Assembly: GCA_002389055.1 (NCBI GenBank)
Contig: DGNT01000072.1
Location: forward strand, 1 to 27,639
DNA: 27,639 bases
Reading direction: 5' to 3'
Source of the DNA: Alcanivorax sp. UBA4485
GTDB lineage: Bacteria; Pseudomonadota; Gammaproteobacteria; Pseudomonadales; Alcanivoracaceae
How positions within the stretch are numbered: the first letter of the stretch is position 1; every line of letters starts with the position of its first letter. Under the pieces are notes generated by a model that made no database searches, had not been told where the DNA came from, and saw only the letters and a program-made list of their open reading frames with translations. Both the position numbers and the translations under genes were made by a program. Below are positions 6,134 through 12,611 of the stretch, piece by piece.

Positions 6134-6604
6134 TTACTGTTCTATCTGATGCTCAGCTATTACTTCTTCTGCATTTACACCATCGGGGTCAAAGCTGATC
6201 GTAGGAACTATAAAAGGTTTGGCACCGGGAATAACTCGGGAGGATAGTCCTGTTATTTGTTCTCTTATAATTCCATATAAAATTGAAGCACCAGAAACGC
6301 CCACGAAACGAATCTTGTCTTCTAAACTCCACTCCACGCTCCCATGTATTTCGAATAAACCTTGCATGTCGATGGAAGCTATAATAGGAGGTTGCCCAGA
6401 TTCGTCTTCTTGCATCAAAAACTTCAGTTGAATTGCAATCAAGGAGTGGTTGTCACTAATGGGAAATCTAATATCACGGTAAACGGACATTTTGCCATCG
6501 TTGAACTGATTGATTTCTGAATTCCAGTCCAACCTATCATTTCTCTTAACCGATATCTCATTGAAGAAATAGTCGACTAACTGAATTGGCGCTGATTTAA
6601 GCAT
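6134..6604 (-). CDS. SecB-like chaperone of a toxin-antitoxin-chaperone module
   Basis: The 156-residue product matches the length and block order of SecB (E. coli SecB, 155 residues): an N-terminal 'IQLVDYFFNEISV' strand, a central 'LIAIQLKFLMQED' and 'GLFEIHG' beta block, and the helix-hook region 'GASILYGIIREQITGLSSR' ending in 'IVPTISFD', equivalent to 'NILFPYAREcIT...LAPVNFD'. SecB is a tetrameric export chaperone, and divergent copies serve as chaperones of antitoxins in TAC modules. Its ATG overlaps the end of hicB by 8 bases (ATGCTTAA), with AGTAGG upstream inside hicB, so translation is coupled. It lies in a mobile, AT-rich block away from any export gene. The role proposed here, folding or protecting HicB, is inferred from context and from the SecB-like chaperone of the M. 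tuberculosis HigB1-HigA1 TAC. The housekeeping SecB is expected elsewhere in the genome. Confidence 0.82.
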   Translation of the reverse strand: MLKSAPIQLVDYFFNEISVKRNDRLDWNSEINQFNDGKMSVYRDIRFPISDNHSLIAIQLKFLMQEDESGQPPIIASIDMQGLFEIHGSVEWSLEDKIRFVGVSGASILYGIIREQITGLSSRVIPGAKPFIVPTISFDPDGVNAEEVIAEHQIEQ

Positions 6605-7097
6605 TGAAAGACCTACTAAAATCGAACCGGTCGTTGACCTCGGAAGTTTTTAAAGCAATCTTTCTAATATCAAAGAGGCTAGTGAAGGGCTGTTTCTTTG
6701 GAACTTGCGCACAATGATATGTTTGCCGTTCAACAGCTTTGTATATCAAAAGCCTGGCATCTTTGGGATGCAGGTGATTTCTAATGGCTTCTGTCACTAT
6801 TGAGTTAATGTTTGTTCCTCGTTCAAACGCTGCAATGGCAAGGTCTTTATGTAACTCGGGGCCTATCCGGCAATTAAAGGTGCCACTCATGCTTTTAACA
6901 GGCGTCTTCTGATGCCTTTCGCAAAGATCGAGGTACTGGTCTACAGAAGCCTGAAAGTTCTTTTCAAGCTCGGGGAGTGATTCGCCATCGTAGGTCACTA
7001 AATCAGTAGTGTGCAGGATGCAGCCGTGAAGTACCTTATCCTCCAAGTCAAAATCTACACTGCCTATAAAACCTTTGTATTTCATAACTCGACTCAT
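6597..7097 (-). CDS. hicB: HicB-family antitoxin with C-terminal extension
   Basis: HicB antitoxins neutralise HicA and autorepress. Residues 5-60 (from 'MKYKGFIGSVDFDLEDKVLHG' region to 'SVDQYLDLCE') are the degenerate RNase H-like HicB fold. Residues 73-109 ('GTFNCRIGPELHK...AIRNHL') are a ribbon-helix-helix DNA-binding domain. Typical HicB proteins of this type end there, at 105-130 residues. This one continues for about 56 residues, with a basic/aromatic segment ('VPKKQPFTSLFDIRKIALK') that matches no domain I know and may be a chaperone-addiction region. The ATG at 7095-7097 is chosen because GGGGAG lies five bases upstream; a GTG at 7103 and an ATG at 7085 are alternatives. It starts at the hicA stop and overlaps the SecB-like gene. 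Confidence 0.88.
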   Translation of the reverse strand: MSRVMKYKGFIGSVDFDLEDKVLHGCILHTTDLVTYDGESLPELEKNFQASVDQYLDLCERHQKTPVKSMSGTFNCRIGPELHKDLAIAAFERGTNINSIVTEAIRNHLHPKDARLLIYKAVERQTYHCAQVPKKQPFTSLFDIRKIALKTSEVNDRFDFSRSFNA

Positions 7098-7099
7098 GA

Positions 7100-7375
7100 T
7101 CACTCCCCTATGTAATTTTTGCCACGAAGAAATTTAACAATATTTTTCGCCACATACCGTTTCACTTCATTCTGGGGGTGAGGCTTGACTACAGCAGATA
7201 TTGCGTCGTTGCCTGGGCTTTCAAGGTTAATAAAAGTGAAGTGGCTACCTCCAGATTTATCGGCCGTGAAACCCATATCCTCAAGGACCGCGACAAGTTC
7301 CTGCCAACGTACCGTCCCTTGACCATGATCCGCAAAGCGGGTCAGTGCGGCGAGTCGCTTTTCTTTCTTAGTCAT
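7100..7375 (-). CDS. hicA: HicA-family mRNA interferase toxin
   Basis: HicA toxins are small double-stranded-RNA-binding-fold proteins that cleave mRNA and tmRNA during translation. The 91-residue product shows the family pattern: an N-terminal helix, 'VRWQELVAVLEDMGF', the catalytic-loop 'GGSHFTF' with the active-site histidine at about residue 45, then 'VKPHPQNEVKRYVAKNIVKF'. The ATG at 7373-7375 is preferred over the upstream TTG at 7399, because the family N-terminus begins here and the operator palindrome covers the upstream codons. It is the first gene of the minus-strand operon hicA-hicB-secB-like, with toxin first, as is common for hicAB. The toxin is intact, so the module is likely still active. 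Confidence 0.88.
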   Translation of the reverse strand: MTKKEKRLAALTRFADHGQGTVRWQELVAVLEDMGFTADKSGGSHFTFINLESPGNDAISAVVKPHPQNEVKRYVAKNIVKFLRGKNYIGE

Positions 7376-7394
7376 AACGCTACTCTGGCTGCGC

Positions 7395-7415
7395 CGCAAC
7401 TAACTTTTAGTTGCG
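7395..7415 (-). promoter_or_regulatory. Perfect inverted repeat upstream of hicA, likely operator
   Basis: Nine-base arms CGCAACTAA (7395-7403) and TTAGTTGCG (7407-7415) flank a CTT spacer, 20 bases before the hicA ATG. A ribbon-helix-helix HicB would bind such a palindrome to repress the operon. The -35/-10 boxes are not certain; a TTCAAT...AATATC pair further upstream is one possibility. Confidence 0.6.
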
Positions 7416-7468
7416 CGCGGACTCTAAGCGTATCCGTCTTGATATTCCAATAGTTAAAAGCGATTGAA

Positions 7469-7654
7469 GTGACTCCATTGATAGCCTTCGTTTTGGGTTT
7501 ATTAGGGCTCCTTGCAGGCGCTGTAGTGCGGCTTATGAGCACGCACGGTGGGGAAAAGGGCATAGGCAGGCCTCGTCAAGATTACGATCCGACTGCAAAA
7601 ATAGTCTTTAGGAATGTACCTTCCTCAATAGTTGTGATCCAGGTTGTATTTTAA
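7469..7654 (+). CDS. Doubtful small hydrophobic ORF
   Basis: A GTG-initiated frame of 61 codons starts 'MTPLIAFVLGLLGLLAGAVV', a plausible membrane helix, followed by a polar, low-information tail. It runs divergently from hicA. No ribosome binding site is convincing, and no family is recognised. It may be a chance ORF in the gap between the TAC operon and moeA. Confidence 0.2.
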   Translation: MTPLIAFVLGLLGLLAGAVVRLMSTHGGEKGIGRPRQDYDPTAKIVFRNVPSSIVVIQVVF

Positions 7655-7827
7655 CGAATGTTCGTTCCGTTCCTGTATTGGTCATGACACAAGCCTCCAT
7701 GACTGGATTCACGGCTGCTCTCGGGTCTGGGCATCGAGATCGAACTGGGGAGAGTCCTAAACTTCGAAGCTGTCATTGCCCCGCTGTGGTGCCGCCGCTC
7801 CCCGCGCACCAACAGGTGGCATGTTTG
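7655..7827. other. Junction between accessory block and nitrate cluster
   Basis: These 173 bases have no recognisable gene, tRNA fragment, sigma54 box or riboswitch. Composition shifts here from AT-rich to the high GC of the core, so the right boundary of the accessory block probably lies in or just before this stretch. The promoter for moeA must be here but is not obvious. Confidence 0.4.
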
Positions 7828-9093
7828 ATGCATAGGTCCGGTTATCTCCCTGAAACCACCGGCGACCCTATGCTCAGTCTTGAAGAGGCCCGCGACCGTC
7901 TGCTTGCCGCCGTTCGCTCCGTGACGGAGAGCGAGACGGTGCCGCTGCGGGACGGGCTGGACCGGATTCTCGCCGAGGACCTGCTCGCCGACCGCGCGGT
8001 GCCGCCGGCGGATAACTCTGCGATGGACGGCTACGCCTTGCGCTGCGCCGACTGGCCGGCGTCGGATGGGCTGGCATTGGCCGGTACCGCCACGGCGGGG
8101 GCGCCTTATAAGGCGTCGCTGCCGGCGGGGCAGTGCGTGCGCATTATGACCGGCGCGTTGATTCCGGCCGGGTGCGACGCGGTGATCATGCAGGAGGAGT
8201 GTGACCTGAGGGGGCAGGGCTGCACTGCCAGGGTGCACCTCCAGCGTGCGCCGCGCGCCGGCGAGAACATTCGCCGTGCCGGTGAGGACATCGCCGTGGG
8301 CGCCGGGCTGCTGGACGCCGGGCGCCGGCTGCGGCCGGCGGACCTGGGGTTGCTGGCATCGCTGGGGCTGAGCGCCGTCGAGGTGCTGCGCCGGCCCCGG
8401 GTGGCGTTGCTGTCCACCGGTTCGGAATTGCGTGAGCCCGGCGAACCGCTCGCCGAGGGGCAGATTTACGACAGCAACCGCTACCTGCTCACTGCCATGC
8501 TGCGCCGGCTGGATCTGGCGGTCACCGATCTGGGGATCTGCGCGGATACGCCGGAGCGCTTGCAGGCCGTGCTCGAGAGCGCGGCGCGGGACCACGATGT
8601 GGTGATCGCCAGCGGCGGCGTGTCGGTGGGGGAGGCGGATCATACCCGCCGGGTGCTGGACCGCATCGGCCGGGTGGACGTCTATAAGGTGGCCATGAAG
8701 CCGGGCAAGCCGTTCACCTTTGGCACCTTGGGCGACGCGCTGTTCCTGGGCCTGCCGGGCAATCCGGTATCGGCCACCGTGACTTTTCATCAGCTGGCGT
8801 TGCCGGCCCTGCGGCATCTGGCGGGAGAGCGTTCGCTGGAATCGCCGCTGCTGGTGTCGGCGCGGGCTGGCGTGTCGCTGCGTAAAAAGCCCGGGCGCGC
8901 CGATTTCCAGCGCGCCGTGCTGTTCGCCGACGGCGACGGCGGCCACCGGGTGGAGACCACCGGCTCGCAGGGCTCCGGGGTGTTGTCGTCGGTGACCCGG
9001 GCCAACGCTTTCATCCGCCTGGAGGCGGAGCGTGGCGACGTCGCCGTTGGTGACACCGTCTCCGTTCTGCCGTTCGACCGCTGGTTGATGTAG
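7828..9093 (+). CDS. moeA: Molybdopterin molybdenumtransferase MoeA
   Basis: MoeA inserts molybdate into adenylylated molybdopterin, the last general step of Moco synthesis. Family signatures are present: 'DNSAMDGYA' at about residues 62-70, 'GGVSVGEADHT' near 262, 'MKPGKPFTFG', and 'GLPGNPVSATVTF' near 309, giving the usual four-domain protein of roughly 410-420 residues. The ATG at 7828 is preferred: GGTGG lies about ten bases upstream and E. coli MoeA also has a short leader before its 'MSLDTAL' segment. The ATG at 7870 (407 residues) lacks a ribosome binding site but remains possible. It is separated from the other Moco genes, which end the downstream operon, and sits seven bases before nasT. 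It thus appears to be co-expressed with the nitrate regulators. Confidence 0.93.
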   Translation: MHRSGYLPETTGDPMLSLEEARDRLLAAVRSVTESETVPLRDGLDRILAEDLLADRAVPPADNSAMDGYALRCADWPASDGLALAGTATAGAPYKASLPAGQCVRIMTGALIPAGCDAVIMQEECDLRGQGCTARVHLQRAPRAGENIRRAGEDIAVGAGLLDAGRRLRPADLGLLASLGLSAVEVLRRPRVALLSTGSELREPGEPLAEGQIYDSNRYLLTAMLRRLDLAVTDLGICADTPERLQAVLESAARDHDVVIASGGVSVGEADHTRRVLDRIGRVDVYKVAMKPGKPFTFGTLGDALFLGLPGNPVSATVTFHQLALPALRHLAGERSLESPLLVSARAGVSLRKKPGRADFQRAVLFADGDGGHRVETTGSQGSGVLSSVTRANAFIRLEAERGDVAVGDTVSVLPFDRWLM

Positions 9094-9099
9094 CCGTGA

Positions 9100-9732
9100 G
9101 TGAGCCTGACCGTGAGTGAGCAGCCGCAACATACCCGCGTGATGCTGGTCGACGATACGCCGGCCCGGGCGGCCATGCTTGAGCAGGCGCTCACCGACTG
9201 CGGTTTCGAGGTGGTGTGCCGCATGGCCAGCGCCCAGGGCCTGATGAAGCAGGTGGCCGAGCATCAGCCGGACGTGGTGATCGTGGATATTGAATCGCCG
9301 GACCGGGACATGCTCGAGCACATGACGGTGCTCAACCAGCACCTGCCCAAGCCGGTGATCATGTTCGCCGAGCAGGGCGACAGCAATACCATTGATCGCG
9401 CTATCCGCGCCGGGGTGAGCGCTTACGTGGTCGACGGTCTCAACCCGGAGCGAGTGCGTTCCATCGTCGATGTGGCGGTGGCCCGCTTCCGTGAATTCCA
9501 GGCGCTGCGCAATGAGCTGCAGCAAACCCGCACCCGGCTCGCCGACCGGCAGGTGATTGATAAAGCCAAGGCGCTGTTGATCCAGCACCGCCAGATGAAC
9601 GAGGACGAGGCCTACCACGCCATGCGCAAGCTGGCCATGGACCGCAGCCAGAAGCTGGTGGACGTGGCCAACGACATTGTGTCGGTGCTGGGGCTGCTGG
9701 CGCCGAAATCGCAGAGGACCCGTGATCAATGA
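9100..9732 (+). CDS. nasT: NasT, ANTAR-domain antiterminator for nitrate assimilation
   Basis: NasT binds a two-hairpin RNA in the leader of nitrate-assimilation operons and stops an intrinsic terminator from forming; NasS holds it inactive without nitrate or nitrite. Residues 13-130 form a receiver-like domain ('VMLVDDTPARAAMLEQAL', with 'VVIVDIESPDRDM' where D63 is the phosphoacceptor position). Residues 140-200 form a coiled coil plus ANTAR three-helix bundle ('IDKAKALLIQHRQMNEDEAY' and 'KLAMDRSQKLVDVA'). Two GTG starts, at 9100 and 9112, are possible; a duplicated gtgagtgagc string confuses the site and neither has a strong ribosome binding site. The stop overlaps the nasS start (ATGA), so partner proteins are made by coupled translation. 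The target RNA is found at 11037-11129. Confidence 0.92.
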   Translation: MSLTVSEQPQHTRVMLVDDTPARAAMLEQALTDCGFEVVCRMASAQGLMKQVAEHQPDVVIVDIESPDRDMLEHMTVLNQHLPKPVIMFAEQGDSNTIDRAIRAGVSAYVVDGLNPERVRSIVDVAVARFREFQALRNELQQTRTRLADRQVIDKAKALLIQHRQMNEDEAYHAMRKLAMDRSQKLVDVANDIVSVLGLLAPKSQRTRDQ

Positions 9733-10913
9733 AGACCGATTTGACCCTGGGCTATATGCCGCTCACCGACAGCCTGCCGCTGCTCGCCGCGCACCAGTTG
9801 GGTTTTTTCCGGGACCAGGGCCTGGACGTGACCCTGCAGGAAGAGGTGTCCTGGGCCAATATTCGCGACAAGGTGATCGTCGGCCAGTTCGACGGCGCGC
9901 ACATGCTGGCGCCCATGGTGATGGCCTCGACGCTGGGGCTGGGTGGGCTGAGTAAGCCGCTGATCGCGCCGTATTCGCTGAACCTGGGCGGCAACGGCAT
10001 GACCCTGTCCGCGTCCCTGTACCGGGAGCTCGAGGGCACCACACGCGGTCGCCCCGGCCCCGCCAGTCTTAAACAACTGATCGAGCAGCGGAAGCTGGAG
10101 AAGCAGCCGCCGCTGGTTCTGGCGGTGGTGTTTCCGTATTCCAGCCACAATCTGTTGCTGCGCTACTGGCTGGCCAGCGCCGGCATCGACCCGGACCGCG
10201 ACGTCACCACCGTGGTGCTGCCGCCGTCACAGATGGTCGATCACCTCCGGCTCGGGCACATCCACGGTTTCTTTGCCGGTGAACCCTGGAACGCGGTGGC
10301 CTCGGCGGACGGCATCGGGTGCTGCGTGGCCACCGGCCGGGATATCTGGCAGAACGCGCCGAACAAGGTGCTGGGGGTGACCGCGGACTGGGCGCAAGCC
10401 AATCCGGATACTCTGAATGCGCTGCTGCGTGCGTTGCATCAGGCCGGCGTATGGTTGGATGACAACCGGGACAGCGCGGTGTCGCTGCTGGCGGAATACC
10501 TGCCGGTGAGCCCCCGGGTGCTGGCGCCGGCCTTACTGGGCCACACCAATTACCGGCCTGATAGTGGCGACGCCCCCGAACCGGACCTACTGGTGTTCCA
10601 CCGTTATCTGGCCAATTTTCCCTGGGTCTCCCACGGCTACTGGTTTCTCAACCAGATGGCCCGCTGGGGCTGGCTGCCCGGCGACCAGGATCTGTCCGCC
10701 GTGGCGGCGGCGTGCTACCGCCCGGATCTGTACCGCCGGGCACTGGCCGACACCCCGCTGCCGGGCCAGGACTGGAAAGGCGAGGGCATCCACGCCGGGC
10801 CCTGGCGTCTGGAGACCAGTCAAGGGGAAATCGGCATGGGCGCGGACACCTTTATCGATGGGGAAGAGTGGCAGCTGCGTTCAATGAATTTTCTGCACCA
10901 ATCCGCGCCATGA
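9729..10913 (+). CDS. nasS: NasS, cytoplasmic nitrate/nitrite sensor
   Basis: NasS is a soluble relative of the nitrate-binding protein NrtA. It forms a complex with NasT and releases it on binding nitrate or nitrite. The 394-residue product starts directly with the mature NrtA-type fold ('LTLGYMPLTDSLPLLAAHQL') and has no signal peptide, in contrast to the NrtA encoded at 11177. Matching blocks include 'GQFDGAHMLAPM', 'GNGMTLSASLY', 'FPYSSHNLLLRYWL' and 'HIHGFFAGEPWNAVA'. The absence of a signal peptide and the four-base overlap with nasT separate it from a transport protein. Transcription probably ends or is attenuated in the following 263-base gap. Confidence 0.9.
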   Translation: MKTDLTLGYMPLTDSLPLLAAHQLGFFRDQGLDVTLQEEVSWANIRDKVIVGQFDGAHMLAPMVMASTLGLGGLSKPLIAPYSLNLGGNGMTLSASLYRELEGTTRGRPGPASLKQLIEQRKLEKQPPLVLAVVFPYSSHNLLLRYWLASAGIDPDRDVTTVVLPPSQMVDHLRLGHIHGFFAGEPWNAVASADGIGCCVATGRDIWQNAPNKVLGVTADWAQANPDTLNALLRALHQAGVWLDDNRDSAVSLLAEYLPVSPRVLAPALLGHTNYRPDSGDAPEPDLLVFHRYLANFPWVSHGYWFLNQMARWGWLPGDQDLSAVAAACYRPDLYRRALADTPLPGQDWKGEGIHAGPWRLETSQGEIGMGADTFIDGEEWQLRSMNFLHQSAP

Positions 10914-10937
10914 TCCGTGCCTGATCACCGGATTGGC

Positions 10938-10965
10938 GCACGGCGCGGCGCCGCCGCCGCCGTGC
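10938..10965 (+). terminator. GC-rich hairpin after nasS
   Basis: GCACGGCG (10938-10945) pairs with CGCCGTGC (10958-10965) around a GC-only loop. No T tract follows, so it may slow polymerase or protect the nasS mRNA end rather than terminate fully. Confidence 0.35.
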
Positions 10966-11004
10966 GGGGCCCGCGATGTCGGCCTATGAGCGCCGATACC
11001 GACC

Positions 11005-11020
11005 TGGCACGGAAGTTGAA
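11005..11020 (+). promoter_or_regulatory. Sigma54-type promoter of the nitrate operon
   Basis: TGGCACG-GAAG-TTGAA matches the -24 element TGGCACG exactly, with correct spacing to a -12 element that differs from TTGCA at one base. The start would be near 11031, just before the ANTAR hairpin. A nitrogen-limitation (NtrC-type) control is known for related operons; no clear NtrC palindrome is seen upstream. Confidence 0.55.
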
Positions 11021-11036
11021 TGCGTAGGTGGTAACA

Positions 11037-11063
11037 GGTCGGAAACCAATGGCGGTGCCGACC
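11037..11063 (+). promoter_or_regulatory. ANTAR-type RNA hairpin (NasT target, P1)
   Basis: In the leader RNA, GGTCGG (11037-11042) pairs with CCGACC (11058-11063), and above a small internal loop ACC (11045-11047) pairs with GGT (11054-11056). The apical loop is the hexamer AATGGC, with A at position 1 and G at position 4, the signature read by ANTAR proteins. It lies just after the predicted sigma54 start and 31 bases before the terminator stem. The cognate protein NasT is encoded by the preceding operon. Confidence 0.72.
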
Positions 11064-11086
11064 CCCGGACAATATGCGACTGATCT

Positions 11087-11100
11087 GAGCGAAGGCGCTC
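11087..11100 (+). promoter_or_regulatory. Candidate antiterminator hairpin (P2)
   Basis: GAGCG (11087-11091) pairs with CGCTC (11096-11100) and uses bases 11096-11100 of the terminator's 5' arm, so the two structures exclude each other. This is the place expected for the second ANTAR hairpin. Its loop does not fit A1/G4 exactly (G at position 1), so the assignment is tentative. Confidence 0.45.
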
Positions 11101-11129
11101 ACCACGGAAAGTGGTGGGCGCTTTTTTTT
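11095..11129 (+). terminator. Intrinsic terminator/attenuator in the nitrate operon leader
   Basis: GCGCTCACCAC (11095-11105) pairs with GTGGTGGGCGC (11111-11121) over 11 pairs with one G-T, around a GGAAA loop, followed by eight T residues (11122-11129). It lies 47 bases before the nrtA ATG and would stop transcription unless overridden, as in NasT-regulated leaders. Confidence 0.9.
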
Positions 11130-11176
11130 GCTTCGCCGACCCCGAACGCCGTCGTTGATAGTAAAGGAGCAGCACC

Positions 11177-12586
11177 ATGAACAAAGCCGATTCGATCTCT
11201 CCCCGCCCGGGGCGCGACGCTGCACGGCGGCTGGCCGTGCTGGCGGCCTTCGTGCTGACCGTGTTCGCGGGTGCCGCCAAGGCGGCGGACAAGCCGCTGG
11301 TCGGCTGGCCGGAAAAGCCGGAGCTGACCTTCGGCTTCATCAAGCTCACCGATATGGCGCCGCTGGCGATCGCCTATGAGAAAGGCTACTTCGAGGACGA
11401 AGGGCTGTACGTGTCGCTGGAGGCCCAGGCCAACTGGAAGGTGCTGCTGGACGGGGTGGTCGACGGCCAGCTCGACGGCGCCCACATGCTCGCCGGTCAG
11501 CCGCTGGCCGCCACCATCGGCTTCGGTACCAAGGCGCACATCATCACCGCCTTCAGCATGGACCTGAACGGCAACGGCATCACCGTGGCCAATTCGGTGT
11601 GGGCGGAAATGAAGAAAAATATTGAGCACCGCGACGGCAAGCCGGTGCATCCGATCAGCGCCAGCGCCCTGAAGCCCGTGGTGCAGGCGTACCGAAAACG
11701 CGGCGAGCGCTTCAAGATGGGCATGGTGTTCCCGGTTTCCACGCACAATTACGAGCTGCGCTACTGGCTCGCCGCCGGCGGCATCCACCCCGGCTATTAC
11801 GCGCCCCATAAAGGTGACACCTCCGGGCAGCTGCAGGCCGAAGCACTGCTGTCGGTGACGCCGCCACCGCAAATGCCGGCCACTCTCGAAGCCGGCACCA
11901 TCCACGGTTACTGCGTTGGCGAACCCTGGAACCAGCAGGCGGTGTTCAAAGGCGTGGGCGTGCCGGTGATCACCGATTACGAAATCTGGAAAAACAATCC
12001 GGAGAAAGTGTTCGGCGTCAGCGAAGCCTGGGCCGAAAAATACCCCAACACCCACGCCCGCGTGGTCAAAGCGTTGATCCGCGCGGCCAAATGGCTGGAC
12101 GAAAACGACAACGCCAACCGCGCCGAAGCCGTCAGAATTCTCGCGCAAAGCGAATACGTGGGCGCCGATGAAGCGGTCATCGCCAATTCCATGACCGGCA
12201 CCTTCGAATACGAAAAGGGCGACGAACGGCCGATCCCGGATTTCAACGTGTTCTTCCGCCACAACGCCACCTATCCCTACTACTCCGACGCCATCTGGTA
12301 CCTCACCCAGATGCGCCGCTGGGGTCAGATCGCCGAGCAAAAAAGCGACGACTGGTACATGCAGACCGCCCGCGATGTGTACCGCCCGGACGTCTATGCA
12401 TTGGCGGCCAGGGCGCTGATCCAGGAAGGCAAGATGACAGCGTCGGACTTCCCGGATTTCGACAGCGAGGACGGCTTCAAGCCGCCGCAGTCCGAGTTCA
12501 TCGACGGCATGACCTACAACGGCCGCGAGCCCAACGCGTATCTGAAGCAATTCGACATCGGCCTGAAAGGCGACCAGCGCCTTTAA
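11177..12586 (+). CDS. nrtA: Nitrate ABC transporter substrate-binding protein
   Basis: NrtA (NasF) captures nitrate in the periplasm for the ABC importer. The 469-residue product has a signal peptide (basic start, hydrophobic 'LAVLAAFVLTVFAG', cleavage after 'AKA' near residue 36). The NrtA/CmpA fold follows: 'LTFGFIKLTDMAPLAIAYEK', 'GQLDGAHMLAGQP', 'GNGITVANSVW', 'FPVSTHNYELRYWLA' and 'IHGYCVGEPWNQQAV'. It is clearly related to the nasS product but longer and secreted. A good ribosome binding site, AAAGGAGC, lies about eight bases before the ATG. It is the first gene behind the regulated leader. Specificity for nitrate rather than bicarbonate or cyanate is inferred from the neighbours. Confidence 0.93.
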   Translation: MNKADSISPRPGRDAARRLAVLAAFVLTVFAGAAKAADKPLVGWPEKPELTFGFIKLTDMAPLAIAYEKGYFEDEGLYVSLEAQANWKVLLDGVVDGQLDGAHMLAGQPLAATIGFGTKAHIITAFSMDLNGNGITVANSVWAEMKKNIEHRDGKPVHPISASALKPVVQAYRKRGERFKMGMVFPVSTHNYELRYWLAAGGIHPGYYAPHKGDTSGQLQAEALLSVTPPPQMPATLEAGTIHGYCVGEPWNQQAVFKGVGVPVITDYEIWKNNPEKVFGVSEAWAEKYPNTHARVVKALIRAAKWLDENDNANRAEAVRILAQSEYVGADEAVIANSMTGTFEYEKGDERPIPDFNVFFRHNATYPYYSDAIWYLTQMRRWGQIAEQKSDDWYMQTARDVYRPDVYALAARALIQEGKMTASDFPDFDSEDGFKPPQSEFIDGMTYNGREPNAYLKQFDIGLKGDQRL

Positions 12587-12611
12587 CGCACCGGCGAAAG
12601 AGAGTGATGAG

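Noticed and set aside
1885..7655. Duplicate of the tRNA-Lys 3' end as attachment site at the far side of the block
   Set aside because: I looked for the T-arm/acceptor sequence between 5.5 and 7.7 kb and found none, so no att pair is claimed.
7655..7827. Moco riboswitch upstream of moeA
   Set aside because: The stretch does not show the conserved multi-helix pattern expected, and the known Moco RNA context (moaA or transporter leaders) is different.
7651..9729. 692-codon minus-strand frame opposite moeA and nasT
   Set aside because: A long His/Gln/Arg-rich shadow frame caused by GC-rich third positions of the real genes on the plus strand.
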